In this document: in pieces, positions 8,869 to 16,769 of the stretch
Numbering within the stretch: position 1 is the stretch's first letter
Layout: each line of letters opens with the position of its first letter
Translations under genes and position numbers: made by a program
Source of the DNA: Mesorhizobium escarrei
GTDB lineage: Bacteria; Pseudomonadota; Alphaproteobacteria; Rhizobiales; Rhizobiaceae
Reading direction: 5' to 3'
DNA: 64,000 nt
NCBI RefSeq assembly: GCF_935825525.1
Contig: NZ_CAKXZT010000013.1
Coordinates: 18,674-82,673 of the forward strand
The notes under the pieces: model-generated
What the model was told of the DNA's origin: nothing
The model's input: only the letters and a program-made list of their open reading frames with translations
The model's database searches: none

Positions 8869-9839
8869 GCACGATCGGACGAAAGCCATCGCCGCAGGCG
8901 GCGTCGGCAGCAAGAAAGGTGCTCGAGGAGTGCGTGGCCGACGGCGCCTGCGTCGAAGCCATCATTGCCAGACTGGCGCTGCGCTTCGAGACGGGGGTCG
9001 ATGCCGCAGAATTGGCCGATGTGGCGCTGGATATGAGTTCAGCCGACCTTCGAAAACGCGACAGACTGGAGGGGATCGCCGATCTGCTTCGTCACCGGCC
9101 TGACATCTTCGCCACGCTGCGCGAAACAGGTGCGGCCGTCCGCCACGAACGCGATGAATCGGAAACTGACGCCGCGGTCGTCAGGCGGCTGGCCGCCGGC
9201 TTTGATGCCGCGGCGACGATTTCCCCGGCGGCGAGCGTTCAGCTGTCTTCGTTGGGAGACGAGGAGAAACTCACCGCCGCCACGAACGAGATCGTCGCAT
9301 GGTTGGAGGGGCAAGGCTTCACCGGCCGCGACCAGGACATACTGGACATTGGTTGTGGCATCGGGCGTTTCGAAAGCGCGCTCTCGGATGCAGCGCACCG
9401 GATCGTCGGCATCGACATATCCTTAGAGATGATTTCGGTCGCTCGTCGGCGATGTGCCGGGCTGCGCAATGTGGACCTGCGGCCGACCTCTGGTCTCGAT
9501 CTTGCCGATTTCAGCAACGCAAGCTTCGATTGCGTGCTGGCTGTCGACAGTTTCCCCTACCTGGTGCTGGCTGGGCTGGCGGAGCGGTACGTCAAGGAAA
9601 TTGCGCGTGTTCTGAAGCCTTCAGGCATGGCAGCACTTCTGAATTACTCCTATCGCGGATCGCCGGCGCTGGATCGTGCCGATGTTCACCGCCTCGCCGA
9701 AGCCGACGGCATGCAGGTCGTGGTTGACGGCGAGAGGCCGTTCCGGCTGTGGGACGGAAATGCCTTTCTTCTTACTGCATCCGACGGAACATTACGGCCC
9801 AATGATTGTTCGGGCGTCAGAGAGAAAAGGCACCTGTGA
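8865..9839 (+). CDS. Class I SAM-dependent methyltransferase
   Basis: 324 residues from ATG 8865, chosen for the ATGA overlap with the acyltransferase; an in-frame ATG at 8826 would add 13 residues and overlap further. The first 110 residues are a helical extension with no motif I know. Then comes DILDIGCGIGRFESAL (motif I), GIDISLEMISVARRR (motif II), FDCVLAVDSFPYLV (motif IV) and an IARVLKPSGMAALLNYS segment, typical of Methyltransf_11/25 enzymes. It is the last clear gene of the operon. The substrate is unknown. Confidence 0.82.
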   Translation: MSTIGRKPSPQAASAARKVLEECVADGACVEAIIARLALRFETGVDAAELADVALDMSSADLRKRDRLEGIADLLRHRPDIFATLRETGAAVRHERDESETDAAVVRRLAAGFDAAATISPAASVQLSSLGDEEKLTAATNEIVAWLEGQGFTGRDQDILDIGCGIGRFESALSDAAHRIVGIDISLEMISVARRRCAGLRNVDLRPTSGLDLADFSNASFDCVLAVDSFPYLVLAGLAERYVKEIARVLKPSGMAALLNYSYRGSPALDRADVHRLAEADGMQVVVDGERPFRLWDGNAFLLTASDGTLRPNDCSGVREKRHL

Positions 9840-9865
9840 GGGCCCACAATCCGAAGGAGGACTAG

Positions 9866-9934
9866 ATGGCATCCGGCGGCAAAATAGACATCACCTCTGC
9901 CGTCAGGGTAAAGGCTCCGGCGCCGGCGCGATGA
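9866..9934 (+). CDS. Possible 22-residue leader-type ORF
   Basis: ATG 9866 is preceded by AAGGAGG, the best Shine-Dalgarno in this part of the window, at a spacing of 6 bases. It reads 22 codons and its TGA overlaps the ATG at 9931. The predicted peptide is basic at the C-terminus (VRVKAPAPAR) and matches nothing I recognise. The ribosome-binding site is the only evidence. Confidence 0.25.
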   Translation: MASGGKIDITSAVRVKAPAPAR

Positions 9935-10071
9935 CCGATTTGTCCAAGGACAGGGTCGAGGAAACGCGGCTTTGTCCAACAGAGGCTAGGAAGCAGCACA
10001 CCGAGAAACGCCGGCTCGATGGCAATCGGATCAACTCCGATCAGTATCACGCCGCAGATCGGCTCTCTTAA
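9931..10071 (+). CDS. Possible 46-residue hydrophilic small protein
   Basis: ATG 9931 overlaps the stop of the 22-codon ORF (ATGA), which could couple their translation. The product is rich in Arg, Glu and Asp and has no hydrophobic segment. I do not recognise it. It could be a chance ORF in an otherwise geneless stretch. Confidence 0.22.
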   Translation: MTDLSKDRVEETRLCPTEARKQHTEKRRLDGNRINSDQYHAADRLS

Positions 10072-10345
10072 GACTGACTGCTGCAACCGCAGACGCCAAT
10101 CATGACCAGTGGCCAGTCGAGGTCGCGAGTGTCGAATTGTCGAGCGCACCCGGCAATAGTGCCGGGAGGACCCGAGGGGAAAGCATAGGCTTCCCCGACG
10201 AGACCAGCAGCTTCGATACACAATGCTGTGCAAGGGACGGGCTGTGCAAGGGATGGCGCTGACTGTGAGGACGGCGCGCGAATCCTTGCAAACTCTGATT
10301 GCCGTCACCACACTGGTGAAGGGACTGATTCGTTAAGAGAACACT
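10072..10345. other. Non-coding stretch with a GC hairpin
   Basis: No convincing gene is seen between the small ORFs and the NepR-like gene. A perfect 7-bp stem with a 4-base loop lies at 10149-10166 (CCCGGCA...TGCCGGG). No U-tract follows it, so it is not a standard terminator. No GGAAC-type promoter was found upstream of 10346. Confidence 0.4.
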
Positions 10346-10528
10346 ATGTCTCGCTCGAGCGACGATAGCATCAGCCCGAAACTCCGGCTGGCAATAGACC
10401 GGAAGATTGCATCTCTGCTGACTGCTATCGAGCAGGAAAAGGTCCCCGACCGGCTGGCCAACCTTGCGGTTCAACTGCAGAATGCGCTTGTCGAGAAGCG
10501 TCGGTGCAAAGCAAAGAAACAGGACTAG
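10346..10528 (+). CDS. NepR-like anti-sigma factor
   Basis: 60 residues. The segment IDRKIASLLTAIEQEKVPDR followed by LANLAVQLQNAL aligns without gaps to my recollection of the NepR core (I-G-R-K-L-x6-D-x6-VPDR-F-x2-L-x2-L), including the invariant VPDR turn. NepR sequesters EcfG sigma factors until phosphorylated PhyR displaces it. An EcfG-type sigma gene lies 127 bases away on the opposite strand, convergently, which supports the call. It is divergent from canonical NepR (Leu instead of Phe after VPDR), so it may be a second copy. No phyR gene is in the window. Confidence 0.65.
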   Translation: MSRSSDDSISPKLRLAIDRKIASLLTAIEQEKVPDRLANLAVQLQNALVEKRRCKAKKQD

Positions 10529-10654
10529 AGCGGTTCAGCTTTTGGCAAAACCGCCGAACCGCTCTAAATATTTGTTTTTACGCAATCCCCTAGGGAAAGC
10601 GCTATGCGCTTTTCCGGGGAAAGCCGCTACACACTTTTCCTGGAGTTGCTCTAG
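10526..10654. repeat. Composite palindromic intergenic element, probable bidirectional terminator
   Basis: An 11-bp perfect stem (TAGAGCGGTTC with GAACCGCTCTA, 10526-10536 and 10556-10566) encloses a smaller TTTT-GGC-AAAA hairpin and is followed by a T-rich run (tttgttttt). A second dyad AGCGCTATGCGCT lies at about 10599-10611. The block fills the gap between the convergent NepR-like and sigma genes and begins inside the stop codon of the former. Its AAAACCGC and CACTTTT words recur in the repeats at 13.9 and 56.8 kb. It can serve as a terminator for both genes. Confidence 0.6.
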
Positions 10655-11218
10655 CTATCGACGCCTGTCGACTGCGAAATTTCCCTGTGCTTCTTGCAAG
10701 TGATTGCGTCTTTCCACCAATGTCTGCAACGAACTTTCGCCGAGGAATTCCAGCACGCCGGCACGCGCTCGGTTAAGGCGGCTTTTTACCGTTCCCACCG
10801 CGCAACCGCATATTTCGGCAGTTTCTTCATAGCTGACGCCAAGAACCCCGATCAGCATCAGGACCTCGCGCTGATGTTCCGGCAACCTCTGGACCGCGTT
10901 AGAGACTTCCTTGCTCTGAACGGACCACTCCTGCGTCGCTTCCGTAATCGGAATTGCGGAGGCGCAGTCAAGCAGGCCTGGCTTTTCCCTGTCGGCGGCC
11001 TTGATGCGCGTATAATAGGTATTGCGCATGATGGTGAAGAGCCATGACTTCATACGCGTTCCGGGCTCGAACTTGTCGATGTTGGCGAGCCCTTTGGTCA
11101 ATGTCTCCTGGACCAGGTCGTCGGCATCGTCGGGAACACGGCAGAAGGTGCGGGCAAAGGCTCGCAGGGCAGGTATCAGGTCAACGATGGAAACTTCATC
11201 CGTTTCCCGGTTGGCCAA
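10655..11218 (-). CDS. EcfG-type RNA polymerase sigma factor (general stress response)
   Basis: 188 residues from the TTG at 11218, chosen because AGGGGG lies about 6 bases upstream and because upstream ATG codons (11293, 11317) fall inside or before a candidate EcfG promoter. Region 2 reads LIPALRAFARTFCRVPDDADDLVQET with the core-binding DDLVQE motif, then KSWLFTIMRNTYYTRIK; region 4 has LPEHQREVLMLIGVLGVSYEE and GTVKSRLNRAR. EcfG sigma factors direct the alphaproteobacterial general stress response and recognise GGAAC-N16/17-CGTT. Several such sites surround it. Confidence 0.88.
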   Translation of the reverse strand: MANRETDEVSIVDLIPALRAFARTFCRVPDDADDLVQETLTKGLANIDKFEPGTRMKSWLFTIMRNTYYTRIKAADREKPGLLDCASAIPITEATQEWSVQSKEVSNAVQRLPEHQREVLMLIGVLGVSYEETAEICGCAVGTVKSRLNRARAGVLEFLGESSLQTLVERRNHLQEAQGNFAVDRRR

Positions 11219-11286
11219 GGCGTACCCCCTGGAGGACAATGGTCCAGCTCCCAGCAAGAAAGAGTTGATGAACGCAGACCTAGCTA

Positions 11287-11311
11287 AATGCATGAAGGTT
11301 TGGATCGTTCC
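11287..11311 (-). promoter_or_regulatory. Weak EcfG-type promoter upstream of the sigma gene
   Basis: On the minus strand GGAAC (11311-11307) is followed by 16 bases and CATT (11290-11287), one mismatch in the -10 element. It would allow autoregulation with a transcript starting near 11280. Confidence 0.35.
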
Positions 11312-11478
11312 GGACATCGAAATAAGTCGCTGGAAAATCTCGATTGGGCAACGCACACGCCCTGCTTGGGCGGCTGAACTCCAGTTGCGGCTTGGAGCAT
11401 GGCCAGGGATCCGCCCACTCAATTCGCCATCGGTTCGCCCGATGGCCGGCTCCGCGGCAAGTCCAGCGGGCGGGCCGT

Positions 11479-11973
11479 CTATGACCGCTCGTTGTTCTTA
11501 GCCGCCTCTTCTCGCTGCTTTTTCAGGACTTCGTCAGTCCCAACCAACTTTTTCGCCCCGCCGGATATCGCTGTGGACACGACGGCAGGAGGGTCGCTCG
11601 CGGGAAAAGAATCCTCAAGCCCGGCCTGCAACTGGTCTTCCAGGGTTTTCGGCTCTTCGGAGCGACCAGGCGTCCTTCGGGTTTCTGCTCCCTCCAGCGG
11701 CTGTTTCATTTTCGGCGAACAACTGACCTCGCGAACGCAGGCGTAAAGCTGTTCGATGGCAAATTCCTTCATTGTCTCGAAATCGGCCCTCTCATCTTGC
11801 ATTGCCTCGATCTGATCGACCATGGTCTTCTCGAACCGGTCCAGGCTATCGCTTCCGCAAGCCTGGCAAAGACGCAATAATGCTTCGTGGAGCACTTTCG
11901 GACCAAAGTAAGCAGACGCCTCGAGCTTGAGCCGCTGCAAATGCTCTGGAGTCACCGCGTGAAGTTTTGACAT
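11479..11973 (-). CDS. Hypothetical stress-associated protein with SFPASDPP motif
   Basis: 164 residues. The N-terminal two thirds is helical with a CQAC pair and a second Cys pair (CVREVSC). The C-terminal part contains LEDSFPASDPPAVVS, a short motif recurrent in small alphaproteobacterial proteins often found near stress genes. No signal peptide or membrane segment is seen. A perfect EcfG promoter lies about 30-55 bases upstream, so it is very likely part of the general stress regulon. Function unknown. Confidence 0.75.
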   Translation of the reverse strand: MSKLHAVTPEHLQRLKLEASAYFGPKVLHEALLRLCQACGSDSLDRFEKTMVDQIEAMQDERADFETMKEFAIEQLYACVREVSCSPKMKQPLEGAETRRTPGRSEEPKTLEDQLQAGLEDSFPASDPPAVVSTAISGGAKKLVGTDEVLKKQREEAAKNNERS

Positions 11974-12002
11974 ATGCAGCCCTTTCGCCTGACGAGCATA
12001 TC

Positions 12003-12027
12003 AACGGCGTGGGTCGGCAGATGTTCC
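12003..12027 (-). promoter_or_regulatory. EcfG-type promoter for the 11.5-12.0 kb gene
   Basis: On the minus strand GGAAC (12027-12023), a 16-base spacer and CGTT (12006-12003) match the EcfG consensus exactly. The start codon of the downstream gene is 30 bases from the -10 element. Confidence 0.75.
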
Positions 12028-12082
12028 ATCCACCCGGCACCGAGGCATAGCTCTTGTTCAGCGAGCCGCCGCTTCAAGGTGT

Positions 12083-12118
12083 AACGGCAAATCGCGTCAT
12101 TTCCGGAATTCAGCTCGT
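12083..12118 (-). repeat. Decayed copy of the promoter block at 21.2 kb
   Basis: The segment containing AACGGCAAATCGCGTC and TTCCGGAATTCAGCTCG matches 21192-21230 except for a few substitutions and small deletions. At 21.2 kb the block is a perfect EcfG promoter; here the -35 reads GGAAA and the spacer is short, so it is probably inactive. Confidence 0.6.
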
Positions 12119-12247
12119 GCTTGACCTCCTCTAACGCTGTCGCCAGACCATGTCGCGATAATGGCGGCGGCCAGAGTTAGATGAACACACGATGGACATC
12201 CCGATTGTAGAAAGCGCCGATCAAGCGCCCTGCCAGAAGGTGAGAAA

Positions 12248-12272
12248 GGAACCTTTTATGAAACACGCCGTT
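12248..12272 (+). promoter_or_regulatory. EcfG-type promoter for the 12.3 kb gene
   Basis: GGAAC at 12248-12252, a 16-base spacer and CGTT at 12269-12272 match the consensus exactly, 53 bases before the ATG at 12326. Confidence 0.75.
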
Positions 12273-12325
12273 TGCCAGCAGGTCGTTTTCATCAGCGACC
12301 TTAAAATGATGGAAAGGGTCTTGCC

Positions 12326-12643
12326 ATGAACTACAAGATGATCTGTTTAGGCGCGATGGCGCTTTCTATGGTAAGCGGCGTTTCTCTTGCGGCAGGTACC
12401 GACACAGGCACTTCTGCCTTGGATGACCCCGCAAAGATGGAGCCGTTCTACACGGACTCCAGCATGAAGACCTTGCGGTCTGACGACGAGTTCACGAAGG
12501 CGTGGAAAGCGCTGACGGACGAGGACCGCACGGCAATGACAAAAGTCTGCAATGAGGAGATGGCAAACGCCAACGCCGCCAATACCCACCCTGAATTCTG
12601 CAGCAATGTCAAAAAGCTCGGCGGCGAGTCGGCACAGAACTGA
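12326..12643 (+). CDS. Small exported hypothetical protein
   Basis: 105 residues with a clear signal peptide (MNYKMICLGAMALSMVSG, then a cleavage site around SLAAG) and a mature part of about 80 acidic residues. Two Cys (KVCNEEM and EFCSNV) could form a disulfide in the periplasm. The DEFTKAWKALTDEDRTAM segment is helical. An exact EcfG promoter lies upstream, so it is probably a periplasmic stress protein. Function unknown. Confidence 0.75.
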   Translation: MNYKMICLGAMALSMVSGVSLAAGTDTGTSALDDPAKMEPFYTDSSMKTLRSDDEFTKAWKALTDEDRTAMTKVCNEEMANANAANTHPEFCSNVKKLGGESAQN

Positions 12644-12727
12644 ACCATGGGAAGGCGGGCAGCGGCCCGCCTTTGGTTAGCGACTGTGAGGCAGGGAGGA
12701 GCACGATAGCCGCGTGGGGTAGCTATC

Positions 12728-13018
12728 TTAACGGGTCGCTCCGCCACCCGCGGCCATGCGAATGCCCAGGCCAATGATGAAACAGCCGGCGATACGCTGC
12801 TGCCACAGCCCTATCTTTGGTGCCTCAGGACGCCGATTGCGAGGAGAGGCAATTGAACAAGCCCCGCCCCACGGTCATGCCCAGCACCGTGAAAAACGCC
12901 GTGCTGCCCCCGTGGGAGATACCGCGTGCCGTCACAAGCAGGCTGTCGGGACCGGCGGCGCCTGCATGAAGATAACCGTTCCCAGGAAAGCCATCCACAA
13001 GACGGGATCTATGATCCT
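12728..13018 (-). pseudogene. LysE-family translocator, frameshifted and internally deleted
   Basis: Reading the minus strand from about 13018, the N-terminus IDPVLWMAFLGTVIFMQ continues, after a frameshift near 12960, as GPDSLLVTARGISHGG, the PGPD-type signature of LysE amino-acid exporters. The frame then shifts again and jumps to the family's C-terminal helix, IAGCFIIGLGIRMA, ending at TAA (12730-12728). Roughly half of a normal 205-residue protein is missing. The expected ATG reads ATC. The gene is dead. Confidence 0.7.
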
Positions 13019-13252
13019 GCTCTCTTCGCCTGACACGTGCGCAGTGTCTTTGAACTCCTTGGCGTCTTCGGGGATTCCAATTCCTGCCCAGCGGCCCGTT
13101 GCGCCTTGAATTGGCAGTTGCAGGTCAATTTCCTGCAACTGCCAGTCGGTTAGGCCGGTTCAAGCAATTTCGGACACAAGGCGCGATACCCTGCATCTTC
13201 GGGGCAGAGCTCCCGGCGATCCTTGCCTGGCTCCACAAGTCGGCATATGGAC

Positions 13253-13780
13253 CTACGCGGCCGCTTGAAGGGCACGTTCGTTGACACCACCCTCGCCTAG
13301 ACCCGTCAGCGCTTCGTCTGTCGCGACCTCTTCCTTGAGCGTCGCTTTGAGAAGAGCGGCGACATCGTCCTTTCCCATCTGTTCTGCCCAGGCGACAAGA
13401 GTGCCGTAGCGGGCGATCTCGTAATGCTCGACGGCTTGCGCCGCTGCGACCAGTCCGGCATCGAGCGCAGGAGCACCGTCATATTCTTCGAGGATCTCCG
13501 AGCCTTCTTCAATGATGCCGTCGATCGCCGGACAGGTCTTGCCGCGTGCTGCCTTGCCAAATTTCTCGAACACCTCCTCGAGGCGATCGACGTGAGCTTC
13601 CGTTTCCATACGATGCTTTTCGAAGGCAGCAGTCACTTTTTCCGACTCGGCACCTTTCGCCATTTTCGGCAGGGCCCTCAGTATTTTCTTTTCGGCGTAG
13701 TAAAGATCCTTGAGCCCGTCGAGGAACAGGTCCTCAAGACCCTTGGTTGTCGCTTTCGCGGCTTTCTTCGCAGTTGGCAT
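13253..13780 (-). CDS. YciF/YciE-like ferritin-fold protein (DUF892)
   Basis: 175 residues. After a Lys/Ala-rich N-terminus comes LFLDGLKDLYYAEKKILRALP, the start of the DUF892 four-helix bundle, with metal-ligand-type Glu and His in HRMETEAHVDRLEEVF, QAVEHYEIARYGTL and KEEVATDEAL. YciF-type proteins are cytoplasmic, ferritin-like and induced by stress in many proteobacteria. A near-consensus EcfG promoter lies 55-80 bases upstream. Confidence 0.88.
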   Translation of the reverse strand: MPTAKKAAKATTKGLEDLFLDGLKDLYYAEKKILRALPKMAKGAESEKVTAAFEKHRMETEAHVDRLEEVFEKFGKAARGKTCPAIDGIIEEGSEILEEYDGAPALDAGLVAAAQAVEHYEIARYGTLVAWAEQMGKDDVAALLKATLKEEVATDEALTGLGEGGVNERALQAAA

Positions 13781-13834
13781 GGTCGTCTCCCGCTGGGGTT
13801 GGAGCTAGCCTCCCTAACGAGGAAGGCGTCCGAT

Positions 13835-13860
13835 AACCCCGCCGGCCGGCAACAAGTTCC
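13835..13860 (-). promoter_or_regulatory. EcfG-type promoter for the YciF-like gene
   Basis: On the minus strand GGAAC (13860-13856) is followed by a 17-base spacer and GGTT (13838-13835), one base off consensus. Confidence 0.55.
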
Positions 13861-13895
13861 CTGATGATTCGAGCCGCTGGAAATTTTCCGACACC

Positions 13896-13951
13896 TAATG
13901 CATGTCGCGCAAAAGTGTGCAGCGGTTTTGCGATAACGACATGCATAAAAC
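13896..13951. repeat. 56-bp palindromic intergenic repeat, copy 1
   Basis: The element is bounded by TAATGCATGTCG and CGACATGCATAAAAC and contains a near-palindromic centre with AAAAGTG and GCGGTTTT. A copy with one mismatch lies in the opposite orientation at 56784-56839. Next to it, at about 13960-14001, a second dyad (AAAGCGCG...CGCGCTTT) completes the composite element, as it also does at 56.8 kb. Confidence 0.85.
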
Positions 13952-14068
13952 CATAGCCTAAAGCGCGTCGCATGAGGCCGGTCAAACGCGGCGCGCTTTA
14001 GGGGTCGAGGAGCAGCGCCGCTGGCCTTTCGGGTCCGTGCCCCAATCAGAGCGCGCCGCGCAATCGGC

Positions 14069-14287
14069 TCAATCGATCCGCTTGATACGGCCCTTGTCGA
14101 GACGGAACGCTCCATCCTGTCCGCCCTGCTTTTCAAAATCGGTAAGCAGATCGTCCCATGTACCCAGGAATTCGCCACAGTCATCGCAAACGATCCGGTC
14201 CTCAGGGCGGGCGTCGGCCGGAATCCTCAGCCTTATTGTCAGACAATAAGGGCATTCCAACTGGTGGTTAAGATACTGTTTGGTCAT
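14069..14287 (-). CDS. Small zinc-ribbon protein
   Basis: 72 residues from ATG 14287; an ATG four codons upstream (14299) is also possible. Two Cys pairs, CPYC and CDDC, spaced 20 residues apart, form a zinc-ribbon pattern. The tail is charged and helical. There is no membrane segment. It may be a small regulatory or nucleic-acid-associated protein. It sits among stress genes, but I saw no EcfG promoter upstream. Confidence 0.65.
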   Translation of the reverse strand: MTKQYLNHQLECPYCLTIRLRIPADARPEDRIVCDDCGEFLGTWDDLLTDFEKQGGQDGAFRLDKGRIKRID

Positions 14288-14565
14288 GGACGACAGCAAG
14301 AATGCACTGGAAATGTAGCCCCTGCAACCTCGCTCGCGCTGATCCAGGGCTTGATCGGAATTCTACGGCGATAGGGCATCACGGATTGCCGCGATCCTCC
14401 AGGGATGCGAGCGCGTCTTGGCAGGGCCCGATTGAAAGGCAACAGGGCTCAGCGCAGTTGCCGTTGCTGCCAGCGCGGTTCTGAACATGAGGCCCTGGAT
14501 CTTGGAACTGAAACGGTCCGCTCTCGGTTCGAAAGCGACGATGGGTCAATACAGCTTGAACACCA

Positions 14566-14787
14566 TCACATCCGGTCTTTGGTCGGAGGCCAGCCAGACT
14601 GAGCCGTCGGCGGAATGTTGTCGGAGGTCACCTCACCCCGCTTGAGTTTTCTGATGGCTTCGTTGGCTTCAATTTCATCCAGACCGGAAAGCGGCAAACC
14701 GTCAACTATGACGGCTTCCTCGCTCTCCTCGTCATAGACTTCCCACAGACCATCCGAATCCTGCCGTTTGTTGTAGATGGTTGGCAT
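14566..14787 (-). CDS. Small acidic hypothetical protein
   Basis: 73 residues from ATG 14787, which has GGGGAG 6 bases upstream. The product starts MPTIYNKRQDSDGLWEVYDE and is rich in acidic residues, with a predicted beta then helix layout. It follows the SpoIIAA-like gene by 20 bases on the same strand, so the two probably share the EcfG promoter at 15.2 kb. No known domain recognised. Confidence 0.6.
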   Translation of the reverse strand: MPTIYNKRQDSDGLWEVYDEESEEAVIVDGLPLSGLDEIEANEAIRKLKRGEVTSDNIPPTAQSGWPPTKDRM

Positions 14788-14807
14788 GGCCGCTCCCCTA
14801 GATACCG

Positions 14808-15179
14808 CTATTGAACGCGTGCTACCCACTCCAGAGCCTGGGTCTTTTCGTCCGCCGGGAACACCCGCGCCTCGATCTGCGGGAAAAGCGCTCCCGTCAT
14901 CTGCGTAGCTGCCTTGATCCACTGTTTGTCGGACACGACTGCGGCACGCTGGAAGCGGTGGAATTCGCCAAGTTTGCTCAAGCCGTACTGCAGATCGCGG
15001 CGCAGGGCGTCGCCCGTCATATCTTCCAGATCAGTTAGGTCGGCCAGGATGCCGATCTCTTCATGTTCTCTCAGTTTCTCTTCGATGGCCGGGATGATTT
15101 TGTCGTAGTCCTCCGCGGTCACGGTACCGGCAACGCGAAATGCGGCGACATTCTCAGGAGCAGAAATAACCTCGATCAC
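14808..15179 (-). CDS. SpoIIAA-like (STAS-fold) protein
   Basis: 123 residues starting at GTG 15179 with AAGGAGG upstream. The pattern VISAPENVAAFRVAGTVTAEDYDKIIPAIEEKL, then EIGILADLTDLEDMTGDAL, and QRAAVVSDKQW with FPADEKTQALEWV, is that of the SpoIIAA-like family (PF11964). Members are small STAS-like cytosolic proteins of unclear function, frequently stress-linked. A near-consensus EcfG promoter lies about 40-65 bases upstream. Confidence 0.85.
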   Translation of the reverse strand: MIEVISAPENVAAFRVAGTVTAEDYDKIIPAIEEKLREHEEIGILADLTDLEDMTGDALRRDLQYGLSKLGEFHRFQRAAVVSDKQWIKAATQMTGALFPQIEARVFPADEKTQALEWVARVQ

Positions 15180-15218
15180 TTTTTCCTCCTTGGGATTGGC
15201 TTTCGGGTTATGCCGAAC

Positions 15219-15243
15219 AACTCAAGCCGCCCACGGATGTTCC
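15219..15243 (-). promoter_or_regulatory. EcfG-type promoter for the SpoIIAA-like operon
   Basis: On the minus strand GGAAC (15243-15239), a 16-base spacer and AGTT (15222-15219), one mismatch in the -10 element. Confidence 0.5.
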
Positions 15244-15373
15244 CTGGTCCTAAGCGTTTTGCGATTTTTAATTTGACACTTATAAACCGGCGCAAAATGG
15301 CACAGGGTTGTGCAGCGACCATCGACGCGCAAGGCAAGTCCACCGTACAAGACGATCGTATTAGCCTACGATG

Positions 15374-16528
15374 TTAATCGGCCGCTTTCGTTGCCGGCTC
15401 CCGGGTCGCATGCGTGACGACGGTATAGCGCGTAATCGGACCCTCATCGGGGTCTTCTCCTTGAAAGTGAACGTCCGCGTCCACCGGTAGCCGGCTGGTA
15501 TTGCCGAACTTCTTAACTGCGGACGCACGCACGAGTTGGATGGCCGGGTCCTGCTTCATAATTTTTATTGCCGCAAGCTCGGCAGTACTGCTGCCACCAA
15601 TGCGCCAGCTGGCCTCGAGCACACCGGAACGCCAGGTACCCGACGAATCGACACCCTGCCCGATGTCGTAGTTGCGCCGCGAGGCGAAAAATCCAGGATA
15701 CTCAGCCATCGCCGCGTCATAGGCCCTCGCCTGCACAATTGCCAAAGCTAGTGCGCGAGGAAGCTGAAGGTCTTCGAGAGCTTGCCATCCGCCGCGCACT
15801 ACAATGAGATCCGACCCGCCATAAACGGATTGTCCCGCATTATCGGTCGTCGTCCTTTGAGTGCCGTAGTAGGCGACCATGACTTCGTCGATCTCGGTTC
15901 TGCCAACACTCAATGTGACGACGTCACGAAGGTCGGCTTCGAGCACCAGACCGCACTCGCCCAGGTCGGCCGAGCGGTATCGCTCGAGCAGTCTCTCGAC
16001 GTCAGCGACTGTGCGAACGACGTGCTGGTCCTGGCCTCGCGAGGAAAGCGGTGGCTTAAGTCGGGCCAGCCCGAGCCTCAGCAGGCGTTGCGCTGCTCGC
16101 AGCGCATCGTGCCGCGAAAACACGGTGTAGCCAGGCAATACTGCTGCGCTGACAGTTCTGCCGAAGCCGGTTGACCATTCCTTCGGTCGCTTGGCCAAGT
16201 CGTCGACCAGTTCATGGGTTATCGCCTTGGTGGTTGCGAAACGCCAAGGCACCACGCCGCCGAAGAGGTCTTGCGGCCCTTTGATACCCAGCCGCGCCGC
16301 ATCGGGAGCAAGCAAGCTCTCGTCCGGCACGAAGTACAAGCCCCCGCCATTGCCGCTGCTGCTGCCTAGACCCTGCCGGAAGGCAAACCCCTTGAGGGTG
16401 GCAATCGTGCGGGCGACGGCAGCCATGGCTTCCCGCTCGTGAGCGTAGAGAGGCTCGCAGCCCGGCGCGGAGAATGCGATCACGGTGCCTTTTGGCTCGC
16501 TCGGCTGAGTGCCTCTGTGCTCGGTCAT
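15374..16528 (-). CDS. DUF3182 family protein
   Basis: 384 residues preceded by a strong AAGGAG. Family-typical blocks are visible: EREAMAAVARTIATLKGFAF near residue 32, GGLYFVPDESLL, LFGGVVPWRFATTKAITHEL, AVLPGYTVFSRHDALRAA, and SRGQDQHVVRTVADVERLL. The middle resembles an ATP-grasp-like fold, and DUF3182 proteins are described as hypothetical, sometimes near stress genes. It is cytosolic, with no signal peptide. No EcfG consensus was found in the 80 bases upstream. Confidence 0.8.
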   Translation of the reverse strand: MTEHRGTQPSEPKGTVIAFSAPGCEPLYAHEREAMAAVARTIATLKGFAFRQGLGSSSGNGGGLYFVPDESLLAPDAARLGIKGPQDLFGGVVPWRFATTKAITHELVDDLAKRPKEWSTGFGRTVSAAVLPGYTVFSRHDALRAAQRLLRLGLARLKPPLSSRGQDQHVVRTVADVERLLERYRSADLGECGLVLEADLRDVVTLSVGRTEIDEVMVAYYGTQRTTTDNAGQSVYGGSDLIVVRGGWQALEDLQLPRALALAIVQARAYDAAMAEYPGFFASRRNYDIGQGVDSSGTWRSGVLEASWRIGGSSTAELAAIKIMKQDPAIQLVRASAVKKFGNTSRLPVDADVHFQGEDPDEGPITRYTVVTHATREPATKAAD

Positions 16529-16769
16529 CTCTCTCCTTCCGGTGCTTCCTCGTTATGGCATTGGGTGCCGGTGTTGCGGTCCCTACGCGCTCTGCCCCGG
16601 GAGAACGCACCAGATGGCAGAAACGTTCAGGCCGGCTTGGCAGGCTCGCCGTCTTCTGCGCACTTTTCGGAGCGCACGATCAACGAGGATAGACGTCAGG
16701 TTCGAAGGGGCACCAAGTGGCGAAACTCACCGACATGTCAGCAACAGCCGGAGTGATCCGTGTTTTGGA

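Noticed and set aside
12258..12329. A 23-codon ORF overlapping the start of the 12.3 kb exported-protein gene
   Set aside because: Its start lies between the -35 and -10 elements of the EcfG promoter, so it would not be in that transcript.
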